Shown here in pieces: positions 54,864 through 63,950 of a stretch of 64,000 nucleotides of DNA. Position numbers and translations under genes: made by a program. The DNA comes from Xanthomonas theicola. GTDB lineage: Bacteria > Pseudomonadota > Gammaproteobacteria > Xanthomonadales > Xanthomonadaceae. The stretch's first letter is position 1. The number at the start of each line of letters is the position of its first letter. The notes beneath the pieces were generated by a model. The model was not told the origin of the DNA. It saw nothing but the letters and a program-made list of their open reading frames with translations, and did not search any database. The DNA lies in assembly GCF_014236795.1 (NCBI RefSeq), contig NZ_CP049017.1, positions 1,156,001-1,220,000 on the forward strand. The letters run 5' to 3'.

Positions 54864-56744
54864 ATGTCTGGAAGAACGTTTGGAAGCGCGCGGGTGCTCA
54901 GCCTGGCCCGTCTGGGGCTGCTGGCCGGGCTGTCCCTTTGCAGTGTGGCCCATGCCCAGGTGCAGACCAATGATCCGCTGGCGTCGCCGCAGTGGAACCT
55001 CAACGCCATTCGTGCCCCTCAAGCTTGGTCGCTTGCGCCGGCAACCGGCAAGAAGATCCGCGTGGTCGTTCTCGACACAGGATACTCGGGGCATCCCGAT
55101 GTTAACTGGGCAAAAGATGGCAGTGGCAAGGATCTGTACCGCACCAGCGCCAATGACCCTAACAACGGCAGGGAGGATGGAGAGTTTGCGCATGGAACCC
55201 ATGTGGCTGGCATCATCGCCCGTACTACGCAAAACGGGCGGGGAATTGCCGGAGTGTGTCCGCAATGCGAGGTTCTATCGATCAAAATCCGGCAGGGGCT
55301 GACAGATGATTCCCTTGCGGGTGCGATCAAGAGTGCCGTTCAATCCGGAGCCAGGGTCATCAATCTGAGCCTGGCAGAGCCGAACAAGTCCTGCGCCGAC
55401 TACAGGTACACCAATCGTGCAATCGCGCAGGCACATGCCGCCGGCGTCTCGATTGTGGCATCGGCGGGGAATCACAATGCGCCCGGGATACAGTACGACG
55501 GAGCCGCTTCTCCCGCATGGGTGGATGTCGGCCAAGTCAGGCCGGCTTCCTGTCCGGAAGTCATCTCGGTGGGAGCGACCGACCAGTTCAACCTAGAGGC
55601 GCCCTACACCAACGGCGGATCATCCTTGACGCTCATGGCACCGGGCGGCGGCGCGACCAGAGAGGACGGAGTGTACGGCGCTGGGATCGACGGTTGCCCC
55701 AGAGTGACCAATGTTTCGGGCAGCGTCAGCACCACGACCGTTGGTGTGCTGTCCACGTGGGCCGTGGCAAATGGCGGCGGCTTGCAGGCTTGCTACCGTT
55801 ACCTGTCCGGCACTTCGATGTCGGCGCCGCATGTCAGTGGCGTGGTGGGCTTGATGCTGTCTGCCAATCCCGCGCTGACGCCCGATCAGATCAAGAACAT
55901 TCTGCAAAGTACGGCAACGCCTATGGCGTGCGCCAACCAGGCCTGCGGTGCCGGCCTGCTGAATGCCGAAGCCGCGGTCAACTGGGCGCGCTCGATGGCC
56001 GGTAATGCTACGGTCGCTGGCGCATGTCGATACAACTTCGGCGACGCTTCGCTTCAGGCGGCCGCATGCATGCTGGATACAATGGACGAAGCGCCCGATG
56101 GCACAGAGACGGTCACGGCCTACGGTCATGTGTGGGAGTTCGATGCCCAGGGGCAGCCCTTGGCGGCACCAACGCCATTGAGCAGTCTGCCGGCCTACGC
56201 CAAGGGTAACGGCCCCTGCACGGTGCAATTCGTCGGGGTGGCAGGTGTGTGCGCGTTTGAAACGCGTGCAGAAGTGAACTATCCCGGGGTCGGCTACCTG
56301 GAGTCCATTACTGCATACGGCCACTACTGGAATTTCGGTGCCAACGGGCAGCCGTTCGGACCGCAGGGCGCCAGCCTGAATTCCGTCTCGCGCTATGCGG
56401 CGTCCAACGGGCCATGCTTCCAGAAGAATCCGTGCGTGTTCGGCACGCGCTCGCTGGTCGTGTTTCCCGAATGGGGCGGCCTGGTCGAGTCGGTCACCGC
56501 CTACGGCAGCTACTGGAACTGGGGCGCCAACGGCAATCTGCTCAGCTCCGGGTCGCTGGAGAGCGTGGCGCGCTATGCGCAGATCTGTGGCTACAAGTCG
56601 GCAGGCGCGGTGTGCAAGTTCGACACCCGCGAGCTCAAGAGCAATCGCCACGAGGTGATCACCGCCTACGGCCGCTACTTCGAATTCAACGGCAATACCA
56701 TGATCCAGCAGAATGCGTTGGAGGCGATGAGCAGGTTCAACTGA
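54864..56744 (+). CDS. secreted S8 family serine protease with four C-terminal repeats
   Basis: The 626-residue subtilase has a signal peptide ending SVAHAQVQ. The catalytic domain (about 45-375) has Asp in VVVLDTGYSGHPD, His in HGTHVAGIIA and Ser in LSGTSMSAPHVSGVVG. After residue 388 come four tandem units of about 50-66 residues, each with TAYGxxWxF(x)ANG-like cores (ETVTAYGHVWEFDAQGQP, ESITAYGHYWNFGANGQP, ESVTAYGSYWNWGANGNL, EVITAYGRYFEFNGN) and conserved Cys. I do not recognise the repeat. The protease is probably exported by the general pathway and type II secretion. GGAG precedes the ATG. The codon use is less GC-rich than the neighbours, suggesting acquisition. Confidence 0.88.
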   Translation: MSGRTFGSARVLSLARLGLLAGLSLCSVAHAQVQTNDPLASPQWNLNAIRAPQAWSLAPATGKKIRVVVLDTGYSGHPDVNWAKDGSGKDLYRTSANDPNNGREDGEFAHGTHVAGIIARTTQNGRGIAGVCPQCEVLSIKIRQGLTDDSLAGAIKSAVQSGARVINLSLAEPNKSCADYRYTNRAIAQAHAAGVSIVASAGNHNAPGIQYDGAASPAWVDVGQVRPASCPEVISVGATDQFNLEAPYTNGGSSLTLMAPGGGATREDGVYGAGIDGCPRVTNVSGSVSTTTVGVLSTWAVANGGGLQACYRYLSGTSMSAPHVSGVVGLMLSANPALTPDQIKNILQSTATPMACANQACGAGLLNAEAAVNWARSMAGNATVAGACRYNFGDASLQAAACMLDTMDEAPDGTETVTAYGHVWEFDAQGQPLAAPTPLSSLPAYAKGNGPCTVQFVGVAGVCAFETRAEVNYPGVGYLESITAYGHYWNFGANGQPFGPQGASLNSVSRYAASNGPCFQKNPCVFGTRSLVVFPEWGGLVESVTAYGSYWNWGANGNLLSSGSLESVARYAQICGYKSAGAVCKFDTRELKSNRHEVITAYGRYFEFNGNTMIQQNALEAMSRFN

Positions 56745-56957
56745 TCCTATCTTTGCGGATCGGCGAGAGCGCGGCAATGGCTTCACCGTGCTCTCGCTTC
56801 TGCACCGATTGCTCGCCGACTGTTGCTTGCGATCTGTTATGCGAGCGGCCTGCCGAGACGCATGTTCGTCGCGCGAGGTTGAGGGCGCGGCCGCGCACCG
56901 TCGCCGATTTCGCGCCGAGTACCGCCCTGGTTACATCCTGGCGTGCGCGCTGCGCGT

Positions 56958-58070
56958 CTACAGCGCGTCCAAAAACTGCCGCACTGCCGGCCCGAAGCGC
57001 GCGACATCGACCAGGAACGCGTCGTGTCCCTGCGGCGAATCCAGGCCCAGGAACTGCGCCTCGGCGCCGCCGGCGCGCAGGCCGTCGGCGATCTGCTGCT
57101 GTTGCTGCACCGGGAACAGGATGTCGGTGTTGGCGCCGATCGCCAGCGCGCGCTCGATGCGGATCGTGGCCAGCCCGGCGAGCACGTCGCCGCCGGCGTA
57201 TTCGGCCAGGTCGAACCAGTCCATCGAGCGGCTCAGGTACAGGTAGCCGTTCGGATCGAAGCGGCGCACGAAGCGGCGCGCATGGCCCTCCAGGTAGCTT
57301 TCGACCTGGAATTCCAGGCCGAACGGATCGTCGTCGGCCTGGTCCGAATCCAGTCGCACGCGGCCGAAGCGCCCATCCCATTCCAGCGCCGAGCGGTAGG
57401 TGATGACGCCGAGCTTGCGCGCCATGCGCATGCCCGACTCCGGATACGTGGCCTCGTCGTAGTCGCCGCCGTTCCAGTTCGGATCCAGGCGGATCGCCTC
57501 GCGCTGCAGCGAGCGGATCGCGATCGAGAACGGCAAGGCCTGCGCGCTGCCGGAGATATTGATGTGGCTGTGCGCCAGTCCGGGATGCCGGCGCAGCAGC
57601 GCCAGCGCGGTCATGCCGCCCATCGAGTTGCCGATCACGCACGCCAGCCGGTCGATGCCCAGCGCGCGCACCACGTGCGCGGCGGCGTCGGCCACGTCCT
57701 CGATCGACAGTTCCGGGAAGCGCAGGCGATACGGTTGCGCGTCGTCCGGATGCGGCGAGGCCGGGCCGGTCGAGCCCTTGCAACTGCCCAGCGAATTCAC
57801 GCAGATCACGAACCAGCGCTGCGTATCGATCGGTTTGCCGGCGCCGAGCATCGCCTCCCACCAGCCGGGACTGGGATCGTCGGCGTGCGCGGCGGCGTGC
57901 GCGTCCGGCGACAGCCCGGTGACGATCAGGACCGCGTTGCCGCGGTCCGGTGCCAGCGTGCCCCAGGTCTCGTAGGCGATGCGCGCATCGTGCAGCTGGC
58001 CGCCGCGCTTCATCGGGAACGGCGAGGGCAGGGCGAGGAAGCGGCTGCCGGGAGGAATGAATTCGGTCAT
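56958..58070 (-). CDS. metX: MetX-family O-acyltransferase, probably serine O-succinyltransferase
   Basis: The 370-residue alpha/beta hydrolase-fold acyltransferase has the nucleophile Ser in CVIGNSMGGMTAL, Asp in ALAIGANTDILFPV and His in LDSPQGHDAFLVD. Family members acylate homoserine. Published work on MetX enzymes found that the Xanthomonadaceae branch succinylates L-serine for cysteine synthesis, so the gene name can mislead. The GSTGPASPHPDD region near residue 97-108 is the kind of stretch used to separate subgroups. The gene is monocistronic here. Confidence 0.88.
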   Translation of the reverse strand: MTEFIPPGSRFLALPSPFPMKRGGQLHDARIAYETWGTLAPDRGNAVLIVTGLSPDAHAAAHADDPSPGWWEAMLGAGKPIDTQRWFVICVNSLGSCKGSTGPASPHPDDAQPYRLRFPELSIEDVADAAAHVVRALGIDRLACVIGNSMGGMTALALLRRHPGLAHSHINISGSAQALPFSIAIRSLQREAIRLDPNWNGGDYDEATYPESGMRMARKLGVITYRSALEWDGRFGRVRLDSDQADDDPFGLEFQVESYLEGHARRFVRRFDPNGYLYLSRSMDWFDLAEYAGGDVLAGLATIRIERALAIGANTDILFPVQQQQQIADGLRAGGAEAQFLGLDSPQGHDAFLVDVARFGPAVRQFLDAL

Positions 58071-58211
58071 GCGCCGATTCTAGCCGTGCCGCGGCGGACG
58101 CGGCGTGCGTTTGGATCCTGGCAGCCCCGCATCGGGCGCGAATGCATTTGCCTGCCCCGCGCGGTGCAGCAGGGTGAGGCGGCGCCCGTATGGGTGCCGT
58201 CCAGCGCACCC

Positions 58212-58347
58212 CTGTAGGAGCTTCAGCCGCGACGCCGGCTTCGCTACGGAAGTCTCTGTCGCCGCTGATGGTCCGAGGTCACCCAGAGCCGCTCCTGCAG
58301 GGGATCCGGGCGCTGGCGGCATGGTAGGAGGGGCTTCAGCCCATCAG
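58212..58347. repeat. cluster of three GTAG-type REP elements
   Basis: Three short copies of the GTAGGAGCGGCTTCAGCCGCGAC family are seen: 58212-58233 (direct), 58287-58303 (inverted, GCTCCTGCAGGG) and 58324-58347 (direct). Each can fold on GGCTTCAGCC-like arms. Such SMAG-like extragenic palindromes are abundant in Stenotrophomonas, Xanthomonas and Pseudomonas. They border the IS4-like relic. Confidence 0.65.
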
Positions 58348-58374
58348 CGCGAACTGAACGCTGCCATGCATGGC

Positions 58375-59710
58375 GGACTTTCGCCCTGCTGGAAGACAAG
58401 CAATCCGGGACCGCAGGTGAAGAGGACGGATGGGATCTGGGCACGCGGCCCGACGGCCTGCCGGAGTGGGCCGTGGTGGAGCGCCTGCTGCCTTCTGGTT
58501 GGCGCGCCGCGGCCTGGCGATGAAAAACAGGGGCGGCCGCAGCACCCGCGCGTCGGTGCTTTTGCGCATGTTGCCGATCCAGGGCGGCTCGCTGCGGGAA
58601 ACGGCCCGACGCGCCGGGCAAGGTGGATTGGCCGATGTCTCGGACGTGGCCGTGCTCAAGCGCCTGCGCGGCAGCGGCCCGTGGTTGCGTTGGATGAGGC
58701 AGGCGATGATCGGGCGCCTGTCCGTGACGGCCAGGCCGGTGGCGGCGGGACGCGCCGTGAAGCGGGTCGACGCCGGTGTGGTCGGCGAGCCCGGGGCAAC
58801 GGGCTCGACCTGGCGCCTGCACTCTGCCTTGGACCTGTCCCCCCTGCAGTGCGAGCAAGCCCGTGCGACTGCGCTCACATGGGCCAAGGCCGGGGCACGT
58901 CGAGGTCGCGGCGGGCGACATCCCGATGGGGGATGGTGGTCCGGCGTACCGGTCGGGCATCGGCCACGTGCCCGATCATGGCGGCGATGTGGTGTTGCGC
59001 CTGAGCGCCATGGCGTTGGAGCACCCGGGCCCGACAGCAAGCCGCTGGACCGGCTGCCGCGCCTGCGGCGCTCGCCGGTGGGGCAGGCGCAGGGTTGGCT
59101 GGCGCAAGTGCGCGATGAACATGGCCGCATCCCGGTCCAGGTCTGCGCGCTGAAGACGTCGCCACGGCAGTGGCGCATCTGCGAAGAGAAGCTGCAGCGC
59201 ACCGCCAAGCGCAAGGGATGCAAGCGGCGGGCCCGGACCATGGAGAGAGGGCCGGCGAGGTGGTCGTGGTCGCTCCATTGTGCGCTGAGTCGCCGCAACG
59301 TTTGCTGGAGTCGTCTCGGCATCGCTGGCAGATCGAACTGGCGTTCAAACGACTGAAGTGGCTCCTGCCGTTGGGGCATCCGAAGAAGACCGACCCGGAG
59401 GGTGCCAAGGCCTGGCTGCAGGGCGAGGCGTTCGTCTCGACCCTGATCGAAAGCGTGCTCGCGGTAGGCGAGCGTTCTCCCCCCTGGGGCCGCTTCCTGC
59501 CCCGTGCCGAAGACGCCACGACGATGCCGCCGGCGCGGGACCGCGCGGATGCGCCGCCTGCTGCTGCAGGTCATCGATCCGGTCCTGTCGCGACCGCATG
59601 GCCTGCGTGGCTGGAATGGGATTGCCGCCGATCTGCGCGAACGACCTGGACGCAGACAGTATCGGCAGCACGCGCTGTTCGATATTTTCAGTTGGCGCTT
59701 ATGGGATGAA
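58375..59710 (+). pseudogene. IS4-like transposase relic with many frameshifts
   Basis: Similarity to an IS4-type DDE transposase appears in alternating frames. RHVEVAAGDIPMGDGGPAYRSG near 58900, RWQIELAFKRLKWLLPLGHPK near 59325 (the YREK-like signature region) and GAKAWLQGEAFVSTLIESVL near 59405 are clear. Other parts need several frame changes or contain stops. It is old and dead. No clean ends were found; REP elements lie at the left border. Confidence 0.7.
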
Positions 59711-59785
59711 GCCCCGACGGTCTCCGCGGCCGCAGGTTCGCCGCTGCGTGCTTGGCGGCCGGTGCCAGCCCGCGGTATCCCCGCT

Positions 59786-60376
59786 TCACGCAGTCGGCGC
59801 TGACGCCTGCGGCGCGTAGGGCGCCAGTGCCACCGCTTCCAGCACCTGCGGCCAGGGGAAGCGCGGGCCGGGATCGCGCTTGCGCTGCACCTGCAGCGCG
59901 GGGTCGTCGCTGGCGCTCTCGCGGCTGCGGTCCAGTGCGTCGTGGCCGGCGATGCGGCGCAGCTGCGGCAGTTCGGCTCGCAGTTGACGCAGCAAGGCGA
60001 TCAGCGCCTGGATCTGCGCTGGCGCATACGCTTCGCGCATCGCCTGGTGGCGTGAATCCAGCCAGTGCGGGTAGCGCCCGCGGTTGACCAGTTCGATGCC
60101 CAGCGACTGCCGGTTGTAGCCGCGCACGTGGTGCGCCACCCGCTGCAGCGGCACGTAGCGGTGCACGCTGCCGTCGCGGTCGATGTAGAGGTGGCCGCTG
60201 TTGCCGGTGCCCGACGGATACAGCACGCGTTCGCCGTAGGCGCGCGCGCTGGCCAGGTCGGGCAGTTCGGTACAGTGGATCACCGCCAGTTCGATCGCGT
60301 CCAGCGTGCGCGCCTGCAGCCGTTCGACGTAGGGCAGGGGGACATCGTGGATCGGCAGCGGCGGGGTCTGCGGCAT
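59786..60376 (-). CDS. N-acetylmuramoyl-L-alanine amidase, AmpD type
   Basis: The 196-residue amidase_2 protein has zinc ligands His in LAVIHCTELP, His in RIAGHDALDRSRES and Asp in KRDPGPRFPW. It lacks a signal peptide, so it is probably cytoplasmic like AmpD, cleaving anhydromuropeptides in cell-wall recycling. A PGRP-like core (SGHLYIDRDGSVHRYVPL; NRQSLGIELVNRG) is present. The start MPQTPPLPIHDVPLPYVERL is the only good one. It is divergent from the MOSC gene with 22 bp between them. Confidence 0.9.
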   Translation of the reverse strand: MPQTPPLPIHDVPLPYVERLQARTLDAIELAVIHCTELPDLASARAYGERVLYPSGTGNSGHLYIDRDGSVHRYVPLQRVAHHVRGYNRQSLGIELVNRGRYPHWLDSRHQAMREAYAPAQIQALIALLRQLRAELPQLRRIAGHDALDRSRESASDDPALQVQRKRDPGPRFPWPQVLEAVALAPYAPQASAPTA

Positions 60377-60398
60377 GCGCGGATGCTAGCATCCGCCG

Positions 60399-60890
60399 AT
60401 GACTCTGAATCCCCATAGCCCGCTGGCGACGCTGCTCGCCACGCTGCCGCGCGGCGGACGCGTGGACTGGATAGGCCTGCGCCCGGCGCGCGACGTGCCG
60501 ATGCTCGAGGTGGCGCAGGCGGTGGCGCATGCCGGCGGCGGTCTGTTCGGCGATCGCTATGCCGGCCGCAACGGCGCGCGCGGGCTGACCCTGCTGCAGG
60601 CCGAGCACTTGCCGGCGATCGCCGCGCTGGCCGGGCATGCGCAGGTGGCGCCGGCGACGCTGCGGCGCAATGTGGTCGTGTCCGGCATCGCGCTGATCGC
60701 GCTGAAGGGGCGCCGCTTCCGCATCGGCGAGGTGGAGGTGGAAGGCGTCGCGCCGTGCGATCCGTGCGCGCGCATGGAAGACGCGCTGGGTCCCGGCGGC
60801 TACAACGCGATGCGCGGCCACGGCGGCCTGTGCGCGCGCGTCCTGCACGGCGGCACGCTGCGCGTCGGCGATGCGGTGATGGCGTTGTGA
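60399..60890 (+). CDS. MOSC domain protein
   Basis: The 163-residue single MOSC-domain protein, related to YiiM/MOSC domains of molybdenum-cofactor enzymes, has GGLFGDRYAGRNGARGLTLL, the core RRNVVVSGIALIALKGRRFR and Cys-containing GVAPCDPCARMEDALG. Single-domain MOSC proteins may transfer sulfur or reduce N-hydroxylated compounds; the substrate here is unknown. It ends in GTGA shared with the next gene. Confidence 0.9.
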   Translation: MTLNPHSPLATLLATLPRGGRVDWIGLRPARDVPMLEVAQAVAHAGGGLFGDRYAGRNGARGLTLLQAEHLPAIAALAGHAQVAPATLRRNVVVSGIALIALKGRRFRIGEVEVEGVAPCDPCARMEDALGPGGYNAMRGHGGLCARVLHGGTLRVGDAVMAL

Positions 60891-61414
60891 GCCGCGGCCA
60901 CTGCATCCTGGCGCACGGCTTTGAGAGCGGTCCGGACGCGATCAAGGTCGCGGCGCTGGCCAAGGCCGCGCAACGCCTGGGCTGGACCCACGAGCGCCCG
61001 GACTTCACCGACCTGGACGCGTGCCGCGAGGTCAGCCGGCTCGGCGATGTGCCGATGCGGCTGCAGCGCTTGCTCGCCGTGGCGCAGGCCGCCGCGCAGC
61101 GTGGGCCGCTGGTGCTGGCCGGGTCCAGCCTGGGTGCGTACATCGCCGCGCAGGTGTCGCTGCAGGTGCCGGTGCGCGGGCTGTTCCTGATGGCGCCGCC
61201 GACGCGGATGGGGTGGATGCCGGCGCTGGATGCGGCGCCGGCGCCGATCTCGATCGTGCACGCCTGGCATGACGAGCTGATCCCCGCCGCCGACGTGATC
61301 GCCTGGGCGCAGGCGCGCGCGGCGCGGCTGCTGCTGGTCGACGACACGCATCGGCTGGGCGGCCACGTCGAGACCTCGGCGCGGGCCTTCGCCGAATTGT
61401 TGGAGGCGCTGTGA
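60887..61414 (+). CDS. small alpha/beta hydrolase
   Basis: The 175-residue protein has a compact alpha/beta hydrolase fold: HGFESGPDAIKV as the oxyanion strand, nucleophile Ser in LAGSSLGAYIAAQ, acid Asp in HAWHDELIPAADV and His in DDTHRLGGHV. It resembles YcfP/RBBP9-like hydrolases; the substrate is unknown. The GTG start overlaps the MOSC stop by four bases, so the two are translationally coupled. Confidence 0.85.
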   Translation: MSRGHCILAHGFESGPDAIKVAALAKAAQRLGWTHERPDFTDLDACREVSRLGDVPMRLQRLLAVAQAAAQRGPLVLAGSSLGAYIAAQVSLQVPVRGLFLMAPPTRMGWMPALDAAPAPISIVHAWHDELIPAADVIAWAQARAARLLLVDDTHRLGGHVETSARAFAELLEAL

Positions 61415-61457
61415 GCGCCGCGCCGTGCACATCCCTGGGTGCCGACCGGAGCCATCG

Positions 61458-61967
61458 ATGGACCTGACAATCCGCGCCGAAACCGCGGCCGACCACGCCG
61501 CGATCGAGGCGCTGACCCTGGTCGCGTTCTTCCGCGTCGCGCACAGCCGCCACGACGAGCAGCGGATCATCGAGCGGCTGCGCGCGGACGGCGCGCTGAC
61601 CCTGTCGCTGGTGGCCGAGCACGATGGCTACATCGTCGGCCACGTGGCGGCATCGCCGCTGCGGCTGTCCGACGGCAGCCGCGGCTGGTATGCGCTGGGG
61701 CCGCTGTCGGTAGGACCGGGCCACCAGCGCCAGGGGCTCGGCACGCGGCTGCTGCGCGAGGCGCTGGCGCAGCTGCAGGCGCTGGGCGCGGCCGGCTGCG
61801 TGGTGCTCGGCGCGCCGGCGTTCTACGCGCGCTTCGGTTTCGCCCCGGAACCGGGGCTGATGCTGCCCGGGGTGCCGGCCGAGGACTTCCAGGCAATCGG
61901 CTTCGGCGACCGCCTGCCGCCGGTGGCCGAGGCCGCGTACCACGATGCGTTCCTGGCCGGCGGCTGA
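61458..61967 (+). CDS. GNAT family N-acetyltransferase
   Basis: The 169-residue GNAT protein of the YhbS/COG3153 type has ETAADHAAIEALTLVAFF at the start, acetyl-CoA loop LSVGPGHQRQGLGTRLLREA and GAPAFYARFGFAPEPGLMLP, which marks this subgroup. The acceptor is unknown. The ATG at 61458 starts the domain; the longer frame from 61425 is not needed. Confidence 0.9.
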   Translation: MDLTIRAETAADHAAIEALTLVAFFRVAHSRHDEQRIIERLRADGALTLSLVAEHDGYIVGHVAASPLRLSDGSRGWYALGPLSVGPGHQRQGLGTRLLREALAQLQALGAAGCVVLGAPAFYARFGFAPEPGLMLPGVPAEDFQAIGFGDRLPPVAEAAYHDAFLAGG

Positions 61968-62134
61968 GCGCCGCCGCCGCGCCGCTGCCGGGTGCGTCGA
62001 GGCACGGGTTACCATCGCCGTCCCAATCCGCGAGTCGAGGCTTCCTCCCATGCGCCAGTGATGCCGCCGTCTTCGACGGCCTTGTCCGTTCCTGCCGAAC
62101 TCGGCGGGCGCGACCCGGCATCCCTGGAGGTCTC

Positions 62135-63748
62135 ATGACGCATTTCCTGCTCGTGCTGGACAGCGCGGCGTACGTCCTGCCCGACGGCGGGCCGCTGTTT
62201 TCCGATCTCGATTTCGCGCTCGATGCGCGGCGCACCGGCCTGGTCGGCCGCAACGGCGCCGGCAAGAGCGTGCTGGCGCGCGTGCTTGCCGGCCAGCTGG
62301 CGCCCAGCGGTGGCCACTGCCGCCGGTATGGCCGCGTGCATTACCTGCCGCAGCAGATCGTATGCGCCGCCGCCGCCACGGTCGCGTCGTTGGCCGGGGT
62401 GCGCCCGGCACTGGACGCGCTGGCGCGGATCCAGGCCGGCAGCACCGATCCGGCCGACTTCGACACGCTCGGCGAACGCTGGGACATCGCCCAGCGGTTG
62501 CGCGCCGAACTGGATCTGTGCGGGCTCGGCCATCTGGCTGCTGAGCGGCCGGCCGCCGCGCTCAGCGGTGGCGAAGCGATGCGCGTGGCACTGCTCGGTG
62601 CCTGGCTGTCCGCGGCGGACGTGCTGATCCTCGACGAGCCGAGCAACCATCTCGACCCTATCCAGCGCCGGCAACTGCAGCAGCAGCTGCAGCGCTGGCC
62701 GAACGGGCTGCTGGTGATCAGCCACGATCGCGCGCTGCTGCAGGACATGCAGCGCATCGTGGAACTATCGTCGCTGGGCCTGCGTGATTACGGTGGCGGT
62801 TACGCGTTCTACGCGCAGTGCAAGGCGCAGGAGCAACAGCAGGCGCTGGCTGAACTGGAGCGCTGCAAACACGAGCGCCGCCGCCAGGGCGATGCGCTGC
62901 GCGAGCAGCAGGCGCGCCAGCAGCGGCGCAGCGCGCACGGCCGCCGCCAGGCGCAGGACGCCAACCAGGCGCCGATCCTGCTCGGCCGGCAGCGGCAGCG
63001 CAGCGAGCACAGCGCCGGCAAGCACCAGCAGCAAGCGGCCGCCGCGCACGCGCGGCTGTCGGCGCAGATGCGCGAGGCCGCGCGCGCGGTCGAGGCTGCG
63101 GCGCCGGTCGCGCTGTTCGCGCCGACGCCGGCTGCGGCGGCCGGGCGCCGGGTCGCCGAACTGCGCGGCCTGCGGTTGCCGTACGCGCCGGCGGCGCGCG
63201 CGCCGCTGGATCTGTGCATCGGCGGCCGCCAGCGGATCGGCGTGGTCGGGCCGAACGGCAGCGGCAAATCGATCCTGCTGCGGGCGCTGGACGGTCAAGT
63301 CGCGCCGCTGGCCGGGCGCTGCGCGCTGCGGGTGCCGAGCGCCTATCTGGACCAGTCGCTGCACCTGCTCGATCCGGCGCTGCCGGCGCTCGCGCAGCTG
63401 CAGGCGGCCAATGCCGTCGCCGACGAGGCCGAGCTGCGCACGCGGCTGGCCCTGCTCGGCCTGGACGCGCAGCGCATCGGCGTGCCCAGCGGCCGGCTCA
63501 GCGGCGGCGAGCGGCTGAAGGCGGCGCTGGCCTGCGCGTTCTATCGCGCGCCGCCGGCGGAACTGCTGTTGCTGGACGAACCGGACAACCACCTGGACCT
63601 GGACGCGCGCGAGGCGCTGCGGCAGGTGCTGCTGCAGTATCCGGGCGCGTTGCTGGTGGTCTCGCACGATGCCGCGTTCCTCGACGGCCTGCGCCTGGAC
63701 ACGCGCCTGCAGGCCGATGCCGAGCGCTGGCGGCTGGCGCCGTGGTGA
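62135..63748 (+). CDS. ABC-F family ATPase
   Basis: The 537-residue protein has two nucleotide-binding domains and no membrane segments. Walker A motifs are GRNGAGKSVLARVL and GPNGSGKSILLRAL, signatures LSGGEAMRVALL and LSGGERLKAALA, Walker B ILDEPSNHLDP and LLDEPDNHLDL. ABC-F proteins act on ribosomes or in regulation. The linker between domains is basic and Gln/Arg-rich (HERRRQGDALREQQARQQRR) and about 90 residues long, similar to Uup/YheS-type linkers. The specific subfamily is not clear. GGAGG lies seven bases before the ATG. Confidence 0.9.
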   Translation: MTHFLLVLDSAAYVLPDGGPLFSDLDFALDARRTGLVGRNGAGKSVLARVLAGQLAPSGGHCRRYGRVHYLPQQIVCAAAATVASLAGVRPALDALARIQAGSTDPADFDTLGERWDIAQRLRAELDLCGLGHLAAERPAAALSGGEAMRVALLGAWLSAADVLILDEPSNHLDPIQRRQLQQQLQRWPNGLLVISHDRALLQDMQRIVELSSLGLRDYGGGYAFYAQCKAQEQQQALAELERCKHERRRQGDALREQQARQQRRSAHGRRQAQDANQAPILLGRQRQRSEHSAGKHQQQAAAAHARLSAQMREAARAVEAAAPVALFAPTPAAAAGRRVAELRGLRLPYAPAARAPLDLCIGGRQRIGVVGPNGSGKSILLRALDGQVAPLAGRCALRVPSAYLDQSLHLLDPALPALAQLQAANAVADEAELRTRLALLGLDAQRIGVPSGRLSGGERLKAALACAFYRAPPAELLLLDEPDNHLDLDAREALRQVLLQYPGALLVVSHDAAFLDGLRLDTRLQADAERWRLAPW

Positions 63749-63950
63749 GCGCGCGCCGCGCGCCGTGGGCGGCGGCGGGCGGGCACCGATCGCGCCCCGG
63801 GCTGGTAATGACGGGCGCGATGGCCGACCATTCGCGTCTTCCCGTCCGCCGCCGCCGCCCGCCCGTCGCGGGCCGCGCTGCCGCGATACGTGCGGGGCGG
63901 GCCCGGCGCCCGCCCGCGCATTCCCTCTTCCTCATGTAGTCCGCATTCCC

